A stretch of DNA of 64,000 nt from Ekhidna sp. (GCA_014323825.1 JACONI010000099.1:36878-100877), one strand, 5' to 3'. Positions 27,535 to 37,788 are shown, counted from the first letter of the stretch. Numbers and translations are program-made. The notes: generated by a model not told the origin, from the letters alone.

Positions 27535-30500
27535 CTACTTCTTCACAAACTTCAACAAACGCCCGTCCGGCAGTTGTATCAGGTACAGCTCGCTCCGCAG
27601 GGAGGCGGCATCTATCCTTGTGTTTGTAGTGCCTTCCAGCAAGGGCTTTCCTTCCAGACTCAGGATGCGAATCGGACTTTCCACGGGAGACTGCACTTCC
27701 ACGTAACGCCCCGAAGGATTGGGAAAGACCACTGCTTCCACTGCATCGTCTGCTACGCTCAACAGCTCGCTCTCTTCCGGCGGACATGCGGTAATCGTCA
27801 CCTCCTGCGTTTGCGTGGCGGTATTGCCCTTATTGTCGGTGTAGGTCCATGTGATGGTTCCGCTTTCCGTAATTGGGAAGGCTGTAGTGGTGCCCGTGAG
27901 GGTTGTTCCCGAGCAGTCCCTAGCAACGGGGGCGCTCTCATCACCTGCCTCCACCTTGCACGCTTCGGAGATTGCCGGCAAGTCCGGGAGGACAGGCACG
28001 GGGTCAGTGCCGTCGAGTGTGATGTTCACGGTCTGCGTTTGTGTGGCCGTGTTGTTGTCGCTATCGGTGTACGTCCACTCAATAGTTCCGCTCTCCGTCA
28101 TCGGGAAGGCTGTCGTGATGCCCGTGAGGATGGTTCCCGAGCAGTCCCTAGCGGTGGGGGCGATCACGTCGCCTGACTCCAGTTTGCACGTTTCGGAGAT
28201 TTCCGGCAAGTCCGGGAGGACAGGCACGGGGTCAGTGCTGTCGAGTGTGATTGTCACGGTCTGCGTTTGCGTGGCCGTGTTGTTGTCGCTATCGGTGTAC
28301 GTCCACTCAATAGTTCCGCTCTCCGTCATCGGGAAGGCTGTCGTGATGCCCGTGAGGATTGTTCCCGAGCAATCCTTAGCGGTGGGAGCGGTCACGTCAC
28401 CTGACTCCAGTTTGCACGCTTCGGAGATTGCCGGCAAGTCCGGGAGGACAGGCACGGGGTCAGTGCCGTCGAGTGTGATGTTCACGGTCTGCGTTTGTGT
28501 GGCGGTGTTGTTGTCGCTATCGGTGTACGTCCACTCAATGGTTCCGCTTTCCGTAATGGGGAAGTTGGTAACATTGTGTGTGCCCATGATTTCCCCGTCG
28601 CAAGCATCATTGGCTTTGGGGATGGTGAGATCATTTTCCTCAAGAGAACAGGCTGCGGCAATAGCATCTAAGGCTGCCACTCTCGGCTTCATGGTATCGT
28701 CTATGTTCACGGTCTGCGTTTGCTCGGACATATTATCGGACTCGTCGGTATATACCCACGTGATGGTAGTGGTGCCGGCCTGAAGGGGGAATTCGGTATC
28801 GTCTTTGATCGCTACGGAGACCGTTCCTCCACAGTTGTCTGCGGGTGCAGGAGGTTTGGTCAGTTCAGTGGCATCATTGATCAGGCATTGTGAGGTAACT
28901 GGAGCTAAGCTCCCTGTAACTTTTGGGGGTGTGGTATCTTTTATGTTCACGGTCTGCGTTTGCTCGGACGCATTGCCTTTATCGTCGGTGTATACCCACG
29001 TGATAGTAGTGGTGCCTGCCTGAATGGGGAAGTTAGTGCCGGTTTTGAGTGCCACGTTGACCGTTCCTCCACAATTGTCTGTAGCGGTGGGTACGTTCAC
29101 GTCCGCTTCCGCCAGCGAACATGCTGCGTTAATGTCATTCAGGGCTGTAACTGTCGGGGGTGTGGTGTCTACTATTACCTGCTGTGTTTGTACAATGCTT
29201 TTGCTGTTATGGGTATAAGTCCACGTAATGAGGGTGCTTTCAGTAATGGGGAACGCATCGTCAGGGATATTGTGTACGGCCGTAACCGTTGTTGTGCCGT
29301 CACACTTATTCTTGGCCGTGGGATCGGTCAGGTCATCGGCAGTGACTTCACACTGTGCAGTGAGGGCTTCCAAAACAGCTTTGTCCGTCCGTATGGAGAT
29401 TAACTCATCTCTTAAAATGTCCCAGGAATACGTGTCGGTGAGTGTGTCCCTTCCCGCTTTTCCTCTACAGGAGTACTTATCCGGTGCGCCGAAAGTGATG
29501 CTGGAGGGGATTTTGGTTTCCCCTGCGTCTGTGTCTAAGGTACTCCACCCGATGAGGATCTTATCGTAGTTTTCGGAGGACATGGAGGAGTTTCCAAAAA
29601 ACATGAACATCATATCCGTTACATTACTAATATCCCATTCGCTGAGGTCTTGGTTGAAGGAAGAACCGTTAAACATGCTTGACATATTCGTTACACTGCT
29701 TACGTCCCACTTGCTGAGGTCTTGGTTGAAAGAAGAACCGATAAACATGCGTGACATATTTGTCACGCTGCTCGTATTCCAGTTGCTGAGGTCTTGGTTG
29801 AAGGCAGAAGCAAAAGCAAACATGTCTGACATATCAGTCACGCTGCTCGTATTCCAGTTGCTGAGGTCTTGGTTGAAGGCAGAAGCACTATTAAACATGC
29901 GTGACATATTTGTCACGCTGCTCGTATTCCAGCTGCTGAGGTCTTGGTTGAAGGCAGAAGCCCTCCTAAACATGTCTGACATAAATGTCACGCTGCTCGT
30001 ATTCCAGTTGCTAAGGTCTTGGTTGAAGGCAGAAGCAAAAGCAAACATGCGTGACATATTTGTCACGCTGCTCGTATTCCAGTTGCTGAGGTCTTGGTTG
30101 AAGGCAGAAGCAAAAGCAAACATGTCTGACATATCAGTCGCGCTGCTCGTATTCCAGCTGCTGAGGTCTTGGTTGAAGGCAGAAGCAAAAGCAAACATGC
30201 CTAACATATTTGTCACGCTGCTCGTATTCCAGTTGCTGAGGTCTTGGTTGAAGGCAGAAGCAAAAGCAAACATGTCTGACATATTTGTCACACTGCTCGT
30301 ATTCCAGCTGCTGAGGTCTTGGTTGAAGGCAGAAGCATTATCAAACATGTCTGACATATTTGTCACGCTGCTCGTATTCCAGCTGCTGAGGTCTTGGTTG
30401 AAGGCAGAAGCCCTATTAAACATGCGTGACATATTTGTCACGCTGCTCGTGTCCCAGCTGCTGAGGTCTTGGTTGAAGGCAGAAGCATTATCAAACATGT

Positions 30501-31008
30501 ACGACATATCCGTCACCCCTGAAAGGTTGGGGGCACCTGCCTCGTCGGCAATGAAGAGGTTATCGCAGCCTGCAAAAGCACCGTTCATAGAAGTCCAAGC
30601 GAGGTCTCCCCACTTTTCGATGGATCGTATCTGCTCCGCCGCATTAGACACTGTGACAAACTCCAAAAGGTCAACTTCTCCGAACCGTATACGCGGGAAG
30701 GTGCCGCTGATGGTGATGGTGTAGGTGTCTGCTGAGGTATAGGTATGTGAGGGAGGAGTCGCATTAGTATGTGTGGTATTCGCTGAACCATCTCCCCACT
30801 TTACGGTGTAGTTGTAGGTTTCTCCGCTGACGGTAGGAATGGTAACGGTTTCGTCGGGGGAGGTTGTTTCCCATGTAGTGATGAAGGGGTTGGGATCGCT
30901 CTGCGCCCGCACGGAGATTGTGAAGACCAGTCCTAAAATTATAGGAAAGGTCTTTTTCAGTGATAAACGGGGGAGGGTATAACTCTGTTTCTTTGCATCC
31001 CCTGCCAT
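27535..31008 (-). CDS. Secreted BspA-repeat/HYR adhesin with type IX sorting domain
   Basis: About 1157 residues from ATG 31008 (a GTG at 31044 lies inside the IS end and is less likely). Order: signal peptide ending SVRAQ; a PKD-like beta domain; about 12-13 DUF285/BspA units of 24-25 residues built on [15 protein letters not shown] and ASAFNQDL; about seven HYR/Ig-like domains ([22 protein letters not shown]); and a C-terminal T9SS type A sorting domain ([12 protein letters not shown] ... [15 protein letters not shown]). It is expected on the cell surface, probably in adhesion. The repeats are nearly identical 75-bp tandem units at 29640-30510, so copy number may vary. The GC content is visibly higher than neighbours, suggesting transfer. 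Confidence 0.88.
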   Translation of the reverse strand: MAGDAKKQSYTLPRLSLKKTFPIILGLVFTISVRAQSDPNPFITTWETTSPDETVTIPTVSGETYNYTVKWGDGSANTTHTNATPPSHTYTSADTYTITISGTFPRIRFGEVDLLEFVTVSNAAEQIRSIEKWGDLAWTSMNGAFAGCDNLFIADEAGAPNLSGVTDMSYMFDNASAFNQDLSSWDTSSVTNMSRMFNRASAFNQDLSSWNTSSVTNMSDMFDNASAFNQDLSSWNTSSVTNMSDMFAFASAFNQDLSNWNTSSVTNMLGMFAFASAFNQDLSSWNTSSATDMSDMFAFASAFNQDLSNWNTSSVTNMSRMFAFASAFNQDLSNWNTSSVTFMSDMFRRASAFNQDLSSWNTSSVTNMSRMFNSASAFNQDLSNWNTSSVTDMSDMFAFASAFNQDLSNWNTSSVTNMSRMFIGSSFNQDLSKWDVSSVTNMSSMFNGSSFNQDLSEWDISNVTDMMFMFFGNSSMSSENYDKILIGWSTLDTDAGETKIPSSITFGAPDKYSCRGKAGRDTLTDTYSWDILRDELISIRTDKAVLEALTAQCEVTADDLTDPTAKNKCDGTTTVTAVHNIPDDAFPITESTLITWTYTHNSKSIVQTQQVIVDTTPPTVTALNDINAACSLAEADVNVPTATDNCGGTVNVALKTGTNFPIQAGTTTITWVYTDDKGNASEQTQTVNIKDTTPPKVTGSLAPVTSQCLINDATELTKPPAPADNCGGTVSVAIKDDTEFPLQAGTTTITWVYTDESDNMSEQTQTVNIDDTMKPRVAALDAIAAACSLEENDLTIPKANDACDGEIMGTHNVTNFPITESGTIEWTYTDSDNNTATQTQTVNITLDGTDPVPVLPDLPAISEACKLESGDVTAPTAKDCSGTILTGITTAFPMTESGTIEWTYTDSDNNTATQTQTVTITLDSTDPVPVLPDLPEISETCKLESGDVIAPTARDCSGTILTGITTAFPMTESGTIEWTYTDSDNNTATQTQTVNITLDGTDPVPVLPDLPAISEACKVEAGDESAPVARDCSGTTLTGTTTAFPITESGTITWTYTDNKGNTATQTQEVTITACPPEESELLSVADDAVEAVVFPNPSGRYVEVQSPVESPIRILSLEGKPLLEGTTNTRIDAASLRSELYLIQLPDGRLLKFVKK
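29640..30510 (-). repeat. 75-bp tandem repeats encoding DUF285 units
   Basis: About a dozen direct repeats of 75 bp (two units are 72 bp), each beginning on the plus strand around GCTGAGGTCTTGGTTGAAGG. They encode the 25-residue BspA units of the surrounding adhesin gene. High identity between units indicates recent expansion or gene conversion. Confidence 0.9.
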
Positions 31009-31039
31009 GCGCCCTGCCCGGAATGTGAATAAAAAATTT

Positions 31040-31272
31040 GGCACTGTTACAAAAAGTATGATTTATAACTTCTTCCAAAAGAATAAGTTAGCATAAAATT
31101 GCATAGAAATTAATTTTTAAAGCTAATGAAAATACAAATCACATTAACCTGCCTTCAATGTAAGCGTACAAATATCGTTAAGAACCGAAAATCACATCAA
31201 AGCCTTGGAATGAGCCTTTTATTACATCAATTATGGGCATATTTAATCTATCATACTTTTTATAACACCTCC
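31040..31272 (+). mobile_element. Internally deleted IS1-family derivative (MITE-like), copy 3
   Basis: A 233-bp element. The left 150 bases match the left end of copy 2 (GGCACTGTTACAAAAAGTAT, then the transposase start ATGAAAATACAAATCACATT). After AATATCGTTAAGAAC it jumps to the right end (AAATCACATCAAAGCC ... CATACTTTTTATAACACCTCC). Both terminal inverted repeats are present, but about 580 bases of transposase are gone, so it can move only if a related transposase acts on it. It lies immediately upstream of the adhesin gene and may have replaced that gene's promoter. Confidence 0.85.
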
Positions 31273-31434
31273 GATTAGTTTATTCGTTTAGAGAATAAGT
31301 TTACTTCATGTAAGAAAATAAATAGCATCTTTTGAGATTAACTCAATATATTCTGAAAGAAGAATAGGAAATTGATACCGAAAGTATAATTTTAATTAAT
31401 CTTACAGATTTATTATGGATAAAATGCAGTTGTA

Positions 31435-31584
31435 ATGAAAGACGCAGATACTTTATTAGTTGCCCTGCTCGGACTTTATTCTGTTGAGTTTCTTCAGGGC
31501 TTGGGTGGTGTACTACTGACTTTTGCTTCTCTCATATACGTTGTGATTAAAATCATTAAAGCACTCAAAGACTGGAGAAAGTAA
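31435..31584 (+). CDS. Small membrane protein, 49 aa
   Basis: ATG at 31435, product MKDADTLLVALLGLYSVEFL, then QGLGGVLLTFASLIYVVIKI and a basic tail IKALKDWRK. One or two membrane helices are visible. No family is recognised. Size and tail resemble the 59-residue protein at 1614-1793. It is the only plausible gene in the 450-base gap between the IS derivative and dnaX, and could be a chance frame. Confidence 0.4.
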   Translation: MKDADTLLVALLGLYSVEFLQGLGGVLLTFASLIYVVIKIIKALKDWRK

Positions 31585-31722
31585 AAATGGGTTCTTGAGG
31601 TTAGTTCATGAACGCTAACATCTTACAAAGTTTTGGTTAACTCCTTCTCCAAGTATAATTATAAACTATACTTAGCCACTCTTTTTTTACCAGCCTATCC
31701 TGTTCGGGAGGTCTGGCTGCCT

Positions 31723-33461
31723 TCAATAGTCAAAATCCAGCCCCAGCCGGTCTTTAAGGTCTTTAAGATTAGGATTTTGCTTTAGCATGTATTCGAAAAT
31801 CTCCTTACTCGTGTAAAGTTTTTTTGATTCATCTTCATCTTTGATGACTTCCCGCTTTAACACCACATGATCATTACTTAACGTAGAACGCAGAAACTGA
31901 ACCAGATCTGTTTCAATCTTCTCCAAAAAACTCACTTCCAGTTGACTCGCCAGTTGAAGGATCACTTCATGATTCTCCCCTTTTATGATTGCTCTGCTTA
32001 AGATCAGTTTGTTTGTATCTGCCACATTGGTTTGCGCCTCTCCAAATCTCTTCCAGGCTGATTGCAGATCTTCCAGGGAGAATTCATCCGCTTTTTTTTC
32101 ATGAACGGATTCAGGTTCTTCCTTAAACTCTCTCTTCGCTTTCTTTCTGCCAAAAATACTTGGTGTCTCTTTGGGTCTGTCGGAACGTAGCGGCCTGTCA
32201 ATAACAGCACTTGTCCCCGGTTCTGAAACCATAGATGTTTCTAATTCTTTTTCGGGAGATGTAACTGGCTGCTCTAATACCAAATGAGGCAGTATATTCA
32301 GGTCCTCACCCCTCTTACCTTCTTCCGAAGGCTTCTGTTCTTTACTTAATTCTTCAATTAGCCTTTTTTTTTTGCCCCGTTTTCATTGGAGCTTAGAGAA
32401 AGTGCACTTGGCAGGTGAGCCAGTTTCATAAGGCAAAGTTCCACATGAAGCCTTTGATTTTTACTTTGCTTATAGTTGAGTTCGAATTGATTAGAGATAT
32501 TCAATGCAGATAAAAGGAATGAAGGACTGCACTTAGCTGCCTGCTCCAGGTACTTTTCTTTCAGATTTCCGGCAATTTCTAATAACCCAAGTGTTTGTTG
32601 ATCTTTAGCAACGAGCAGATCTCTCAGATGCTGTTGGAACCCCGTCAGGAAATTACTCCCGTCAAAACCATTCTTTAGTATTTCATCAAAAAGTGTCAAA
32701 GTTGCCGACGTGTTCTCAGCAAGCAAATCATCTATCAGCCTGAAGTAATAATCATAATCAAGGATGTGAAGGTTTTTGATCGCATCCCGATAAGTAATAT
32801 TACCGTCTGAAGAAAATGTAGTGATCAAGTCGAAGATTGAAAGCGCATCTCTCAGTGCACCATCTGCTTTCCTGGCAATTAAATGCAAAGCCTCCGACTC
32901 TGCCTCAACATTTTCATTAGCAGCAATCTTCTCCAACTGCCTGATGATATCAGTTATTTCAATCCGATTAAAATCATAGATCTGGCACCTTGAGAGGATC
33001 GTTGGAATCACCTTATGCTTTTCCGTAGTAGCCAGGATAAAAATAGCATATCCGGGCGGCTCTTCCAGTGTCTTTAGAAATGCGTTGAAAGCCGATTTTG
33101 AGAGCATGTGAACCTCATCAATGATGTACACCTTGTATTTTCCCTGTTGAGGCGGGTATCCTACCTGCTCAATTAAATCCCGAATATCATCTACCGAATT
33201 ATTTGAAGCGGCATCAAGTTCGAAGATATTGAAGTTATTGGTGATTTCACCTGTCCCGCTATCAAAGTTATTAATTGTCTTCGCCAGGATACGTGCACAT
33301 GTGGTTTTTCCAACACCTCTTGGTCCGCAAAAGAGTAACGCCTGTCCAAGGTGATTGGACTTAATGGCATTCTCCAGTGTAGTAGTAATATGCCCTTGCC
33401 CTACGACTTCTTCAAATCCAAGAGGCCTGTACTTACGCGCCGATACCACAAAACTTTCCAT
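31723..33461 (-). CDS. dnaX: DNA polymerase III subunits gamma and tau, with probable A10 frameshift
   Basis: From ATG 33461 a 367-residue clamp-loader ATPase is encoded: Walker A GPRGVGKTT near residue 46, Walker B VYIIDEVHM, sensor 1 LATTEKHK, SRC arginine finger in TILSRCQIYDF. It ends AKKKG at a TAA (32358-32360) right after ten A residues on the coding strand (32364-32373). The -1 frame then stays open to 31723, giving KRLIEELSKEQKPSEEGKRG and a tau-like C-terminal domain. So gamma and tau are probably made by slippage, as in Thermus and E. coli. A homopolymer sequencing error is the alternative. The usual zinc-binding Cys cluster is absent (TINNFDSGTGEITNNFN). Confidence 0.88.
32364..32373 (-). 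promoter_or_regulatory. Slippage site in dnaX
   Basis: Ten consecutive A residues on the coding strand, followed by GGCTAA. Zero-frame reading stops after two codons, and a -1 shift enters the tau extension. A Shine-Dalgarno-like stimulator was not evident. Confidence 0.6.
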
Positions 33462-33508
33462 CTGTATGGCAAGTTAATACTTTTGAGTCTTCTCCGAAAA
33501 AAAATTGA

Positions 33509-33526
33509 AAAAGGTTTAAACCTTTT
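33509..33526. promoter_or_regulatory. 18-bp perfect palindrome between dnaX and ssrA
   Basis: AAAAGGTTTAAACCTTTT lies 48 bases upstream of the dnaX start and upstream of the tmRNA promoter, in a divergent intergenic region. It could be an operator for a dimeric regulator or a transcript hairpin; nothing identifies the factor. Confidence 0.35.
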
Positions 33527-33568
33527 CAGTCATTCGGTTGTCTTTATTCATCCTATCAAAGGAAAGAT

Positions 33569-33576
33569 TAACTTTG
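33569..33576 (+). promoter_or_regulatory. -7 promoter element of the tmRNA gene
   Basis: TAACTTTG matches TANNTTTG exactly and lies 44 bases before the mature tmRNA 5' end, consistent with a precursor leader removed by RNase P. Confidence 0.5.
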
Positions 33577-33620
33577 TGTTAAGTACTCAAATATCCCGAA
33601 AAAAGTTTCAGGATAAACAT

Positions 33621-34016
33621 GGGGTCGACTGGAATTGACAGGAAGTGTATATTATATGCCGGCATGTCGGGTGTTGAATGAGCACACGTAATCAATTCAT
33701 TCACAATTATAATTGGCGAGTCTAACTACGCTATGGCAGCTTGATTCTTGAATAAAGTAGAGAATTATTAGGGTTGAGCCCCATCGGTTCCCCCTGCCAC
33801 ATCCTACTGTTCTTTGTCCTTGAGAATAGAGTTTAGGGTGTCATAATAAGGAATAGCCTGAGGTAAGGTCGTGTGCCTCCGGCGAAATTCAGCGACTGGC
33901 ATTTCAGGTAGGTAGTTGTTCGCCAGCCTGAAATGTGAGAGCAGGAAGAATAACTAAGCATGTAGAAGGCCTATAGATGCCTTAGCTGGACGAGGGTTCG
34001 AATCCCTCCGACTCCA
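33621..34016 (+). ncRNA. ssrA: Transfer-messenger RNA (tmRNA)
   Basis: A 396-base RNA. The 5' end GGGGTCGACTGGAATTGACA and the 3' end GGTTCGAATCCCTCCGACTCCA pair to form the alanyl acceptor stem and T arm. The tag frame at 33715-33744 reads GESNYAMAA followed by TGA, ending in the AA that marks the product for proteolysis; with the initial Ala from the charged tmRNA it is AGESNYAMAA. Pseudoknot-forming segments fill the 3' half. It rescues stalled ribosomes. CCA is not encoded. Confidence 0.96.
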
Positions 34017-34122
34017 CAAATTCTTTAAAAAATGAGCATGTTTTAGAAGCATGCGCTATTTTAAAATGCTACATACGCATAGTTTTACAACTAGTGAAAT
34101 TTATTGATAAATTGAACGAGTG

Positions 34123-34836
34123 TTAGCGTTGTGATTTTACCTGGTATTCTGCCGAACCAATAAGCAGTCCCACTGTCAAGCCAAGTCTAACTCCCCACCT
34201 AAACCTATTAAGTGGTTTACGATCACTTCGAAGCAGCTTTTCATACTCAGAAAAACTCTGATTACCGGATCGATCAAAGTCTACGTTACTGATAAATTGG
34301 TAGCCTGCCCGGACTCCACCAAAAACATCTATAGCAAATTTTTCAGATACTTTAAACTGGTAGCCCCCCATAAGACCCGGGTTTATTCGCCATCGATTTC
34401 TATCATGTGAATAATCGGTACCCATAGATAAAGCATTCACATCTTCAGTGACCAGCCTTACCTCAAAAAAAGGAGCCCAATAAGCACCTTCAGCATCTTT
34501 TTCGGAACCGTAGAATCTTCTTTCCAAGATCAGGTAGTGATGCTGTGATTCCACATGTTCACCAGTCGGAACACCGTTGTTCAATCCCAAAGAAGACTCG
34601 CTGTCCCCGTCACGATATCCAAACACATAATTAATGGATTTTCCATTCATAAATCTTTCGTGATGGATCCCGAAAATGCCAAAAAAAGACAAAGGACTCA
34701 CTTTCAAATACCTCCTTGCGATCAATACCGGAGGTTTATTTTCGGTCTGACTCCGGAGGTTGTCCTGAGCACTCAACAATACAGGTACTGCTAAAATTAA
34801 TGTTATCGGAATGAGGCTTTTAAACATGTTTTTCAT
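34123..34836 (-). CDS. Predicted outer-membrane beta-barrel protein
   Basis: 237 residues with a cleavable signal peptide (ending VLLSAQ-DN). Alternating amphipathic strands (RYLKVSPLSFFGIFGIHHER, YLILERRFYG, WRINPGLMGGYQFKVSEKF, RWGVRLGLTVGLLIGSAEYQ) suggest a small barrel of the DUF3575 or OmpW-like kind. No functional motif is visible. It is convergent with ssrA and stands alone. Confidence 0.7.
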   Translation of the reverse strand: MKNMFKSLIPITLILAVPVLLSAQDNLRSQTENKPPVLIARRYLKVSPLSFFGIFGIHHERFMNGKSINYVFGYRDGDSESSLGLNNGVPTGEHVESQHHYLILERRFYGSEKDAEGAYWAPFFEVRLVTEDVNALSMGTDYSHDRNRWRINPGLMGGYQFKVSEKFAIDVFGGVRAGYQFISNVDFDRSGNQSFSEYEKLLRSDRKPLNRFRWGVRLGLTVGLLIGSAEYQVKSQR

Positions 34837-35310
34837 TTTTGAATAAGGTTTTACTCATTAATTGTCGGACGGGTCATGAACCGGAACATAACCGGCGAAA
34901 TGTCTGAATTTAGGTCTCTTTATCATTGGAACTAACCCGTTGTGCCAACCAAAGACAAATTTCATTCCAAAAAAATTGACCTTCTGACAAAAGCGGGTTT
35001 TTTCCCCATCTTTTGAGATAATGCAAAATCGATCCACATTGTTTTATAAGCAGGTACTCTTCAAATCAGTAGTTTTATCAGAAATAATATTACGGTATAT
35101 TTTAAATTCGGTTGATTGTAAAGTCTTTAATATAACCCTTCGTTTTCAATTTCAGACACTATCTTGTAAGAGGGCAAGGATCAATTGAAACAGATGATGG
35201 TATAATAGCGATAAGGTGATGTATGGCAGCATTAAGACGTTTAAACAAGAATGAGAATCATGACTCTATCCCTTTCCGGGTGTAGTTTGTAGCTGCACCT
35301 TTACATCCTA
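34837..35310. other. Intergenic region, 474 bp, no gene seen
   Basis: AT-rich and without a convincing open frame or RNA. Before the HincII-like unit inserted, this stretch probably lay directly downstream of the prolyl oligopeptidase gene now at 37849-40077. Confidence 0.5.
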
Positions 35311-35355
35311 TCTATCAGCCCCCCTCTACCTCTTTTCCATGACTCTCGATCTCTT
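35311..35355. repeat. 45-bp direct repeat, left copy flanking the HincII-like unit
   Basis: TCTATCAGCCCCCCTCTACC followed by TCTTTTCCATGACTCTCGAT and CTCTT. It matches 37834-37878 at 44 of 45 positions. The right copy includes the last codons of the prolyl oligopeptidase gene, so this left copy is the duplicated target. Confidence 0.88.
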
Positions 35356-35386
35356 TAACGTGTACGGTTCACACTGCTGCCCGCTT

Positions 35387-36160
35387 TTATTTTTCTATGT
35401 ATTTTTCAAATGGTTTCACAAATCTGTCGATCATGTCTTCTGTTCTTTGTTTTGCTTGTGCTACGAAGTGCTTTAAGTATTTCCTTGCCCATTGTTTCAT
35501 ATTTGCTTTGAAACTTTGATCTAAATCTTCAACATTAAATTGAATCTGCATAGCCGCTGCCCAGTTAATGTAAAGCAAGATAGGTTCCGCTTTAAAAAGG
35601 TTCACAGCATGAGCATTTTTACATACAAGTCCGCCGCTCTCTAATTCCCAGTCAATGCCAAAATATTGTATTGTGAAATTATCAAATTCGTTATTGTCAA
35701 TCATTTTCGCACAAGTTTGAGCTAATTTGTAAGCTGAAATGATGTTTGGTGGTTGTGCTTTTTTACTGATATTTCTTGTTTTAATATCAATAATTTCATA
35801 AAAATCATTATCAACGACTAAAATATCTGCTGTATCATTTTGCTTCTCTTCAAATGGGTTGTTGATATCTCATTTTGTAGTTGCAGACTTGCCCCTACTT
35901 AAAAGAAACATTACGGTCGGTGAATTGAATAAATTTAAGCGATCTTCATAAGTAATAACTGTAGGATTTTTACTATATAAGTCATTTAGATATTCATGCT
36001 GCCGAAAGGTCTTTTTTGGAAAAGACTTCCTTAATTCAGAGTAGACGTGTTTATCAAACGGTTCCCCCGCTGCATGACCGGATAAAGTTCCCGAAATAGG
36101 CTTAGGAACAGAAGAACCTATGATTGCATTTGATAATTCATCGTAGTTTATTACGCTCAT
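35387..36160 (-). pseudogene. HincII/HindII-like restriction endonuclease interrupted by TGA
   Basis: Reading from ATG 36160 the protein follows HincII closely: PISGTLSGHAAGEPFDK, EYLNDLYSKNP, LFNSPTVMFLLSRGKSATTK, then TGA at 35870-35872, then in the same frame FEEKQNDTADILVV, YEIIDIKTRNISKKAQPPN, AYKLAQTCAKMIDN, INWAAAMQIQF and MIDRFVKPFEKYI. HincII has Trp at the equivalent of the stop, so TGG to TGA is the likely change. The active-site Asp, Asp and Lys (NDTAD, DIK) are all downstream of the stop, so the truncated product cannot cut. Expected ancestral site GTYRAC, by homology only. Confidence 0.9.
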
Positions 36161-37788
36161 TTTACTTCTAATAATTTGTCAAAAAGCTCATTGATTTTTT
36201 CTAATATTAAATCTTCACTTCCCTGAACGTAAGATTTTGAGAGAAGCGTTATTCTATCGTGATACTCAACTTCTTTCTCATCGTCCCAATTAATTCTTCT
36301 AAATGGGATAATTGAAATTGGTTTTTCTGAAAACTCAACAATATTCCCTTTGACAATACCCTTGTTTTTTAACCAAGTGAAGACTCTGTGGTTATTCAAA
36401 AATGCTAATAGGTAGAAAAGACTTTCTCTCGTTGTTGCTTTCTTAAAAATAGCCGTAACATCTTGTGTAGGAAAAATACCTTGTGATACATACGAAAATC
36501 TAAAATAATCTTTATTAGAGATTCTTTCTTTACAAGGAACAAATATTCTTGGTTCTTGAGAGTCGAATAAATTATAATTTCTTAAAAATACCCATTCCCA
36601 AAAATTTATCTTTCTATCGTATGGGTATCTCTTTTCTAGTTTTTCCTTCTGACCGATTAGCTTCAAATAAAAGTTGGGACAGCTACTCTCAAGTTCTTCT
36701 TCTGTTTTTATATCGTTTGCAAAAATGTATTTAGTTATTTTTTTATGTATGAAAGGCCCCAAGTCTTTGGCTTTAATAACATTTATTGTCTTTGATTTTT
36801 CAAATTCACTTACCTGTTCTCCATTTAACTGAAAAGCCTTGTCCAGCCCGCTGACCATCCCATTTCCAATCTCACAGATTTCACCAATCGTAGGATAAGA
36901 CTTAGTTACACTTCGGCTGAATAAATCTTGATTGCTATTTATTTGAGTTGAACATCCCTTCTCAAAACGATTAATTCGTTTTATTTCATTTTGATTTGTT
37001 AAAAGCCACCTTTTGTTTTTTTCAAATTGAGGAACAGTGAAAGTTTCTATATCACTATTTTCAGTGGATGCATTCTTTATGTCAAAAAGAATTTCAGATG
37101 TTAATAATTTGTTTTTATAATATTTAGTAATCCTTATTTTCTGAGTTCTATCACTGGATTTAATGTATTTGAAAACGATTACTGATACGGTTGCATTACT
37201 AAAAATAGGTGTTTCGTTGAAATGATAAATGCTTTCAAAGTAACCATTTTGGACCATATAATTTCTTAATGAAATAGAATGGGTCGTATTCATCCAATAC
37301 TCAGGGCAGATAAAAATAAGTTGTCCGTTGTCATTTAGAAGTTCAATGGATTTTAAGATAAAAATATATAGGTAGTCGCACAAACTATTGAAATACTTCT
37401 TCCAAAGTTTGCTTGTTGATAATTCGTCCTTTAGCTCGGATTCTAAATTTTTCCACCTGATGTATGGGGGATTTCCTACAACCAAATCGAATTTTTCGTC
37501 TATCGGGGCAGGCACAAAACTTTCATGTCTTATGAAGTCAAATTGAGTTCCAAGTTCCCGATCAATTTCATAAGCAGTTATGTTTTTATATCTTCTTTGG
37601 GTAAGAATGTCTAAAAACACACCTTCCCCTGACGAGGGTTCTAAAATTTTTGATAATGGACTAATCTCTGCCAAATCAATCATAAATTCAGCAACTACGT
37701 CAGGAGTAAAATATTGTCCGTATTTATTTTTACCATTCTCTTTTACCAAGGAAGCTTCTATACTATTTATTTCATATTCCTTGATCAT
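36157..37788 (-). CDS. HincII-type N6-adenine DNA methyltransferase
   Basis: 543 residues, gamma-class. KYGQYFTPDVVAEFMIDLAE is motif X, ILEPSSGEGVFL motif I, and LVVGNPPYIRWKNLE the catalytic motif IV; all are intact. A long C-terminal target-recognition domain follows. The gene overlaps the nuclease start by 4 bases (ATGA). It pairs with the HincII-like nuclease, so it should methylate the adenine of GTYRAC, by homology. With the nuclease broken, it probably persists as a solitary methylase. Confidence 0.9.
   Translation of the reverse strand: MIKEYEINSIEASLVKENGKNKYGQYFTPDVVAEFMIDLAEISPLSKILEPSSGEGVFLDILTQRRYKNITAYEIDRELGTQFDFIRHESFVPAPIDEKFDLVVGNPPYIRWKNLESELKDELSTSKLWKKYFNSLCDYLYIFILKSIELLNDNGQLIFICPEYWMNTTHSISLRNYMVQNGYFESIYHFNETPIFSNATVSVIVFKYIKSSDRTQKIRITKYYKNKLLTSEILFDIKNASTENSDIETFTVPQFEKNKRWLLTNQNEIKRINRFEKGCSTQINSNQDLFSRSVTKSYPTIGEICEIGNGMVSGLDKAFQLNGEQVSEFEKSKTINVIKAKDLGPFIHKKITKYIFANDIKTEEELESSCPNFYLKLIGQKEKLEKRYPYDRKINFWEWVFLRNYNLFDSQEPRIFVPCKERISNKDYFRFSYVSQGIFPTQDVTAIFKKATTRESLFYLLAFLNNHRVFTWLKNKGIVKGNIVEFSEKPISIIPFRRINWDDEKEVEYHDRITLLSKSYVQGSEDLILEKINELFDKLLEVK

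Noticed and set aside
29640..30510. Possible CRISPR array (regularly repeated sequence)
   Set aside because: The 75-bp units are contiguous coding repeats without unique spacers; the 21-bp satellite also has no spacers, and no cas genes are present.
27851..30724. Long plus-strand open frames opposite the BspA/HYR adhesin gene (up to 380 codons)
   Set aside because: They mirror the repeats of the real minus-strand gene, have no start context or family resemblance, and arise because repeat lengths are multiples of three.
31723..32283. A separate gene for the 186-residue segment downstream of dnaX
   Set aside because: It starts mid-domain, has no own ribosome-binding site, and lies in the -1 frame right after the A10 run, so it is better explained as the tau extension.
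34017..34122. Possible terminator hairpin after tmRNA (GCATG ... CATGC)
   Set aside because: The stem is short and interrupted and the following T run is weak, so I could not support it.
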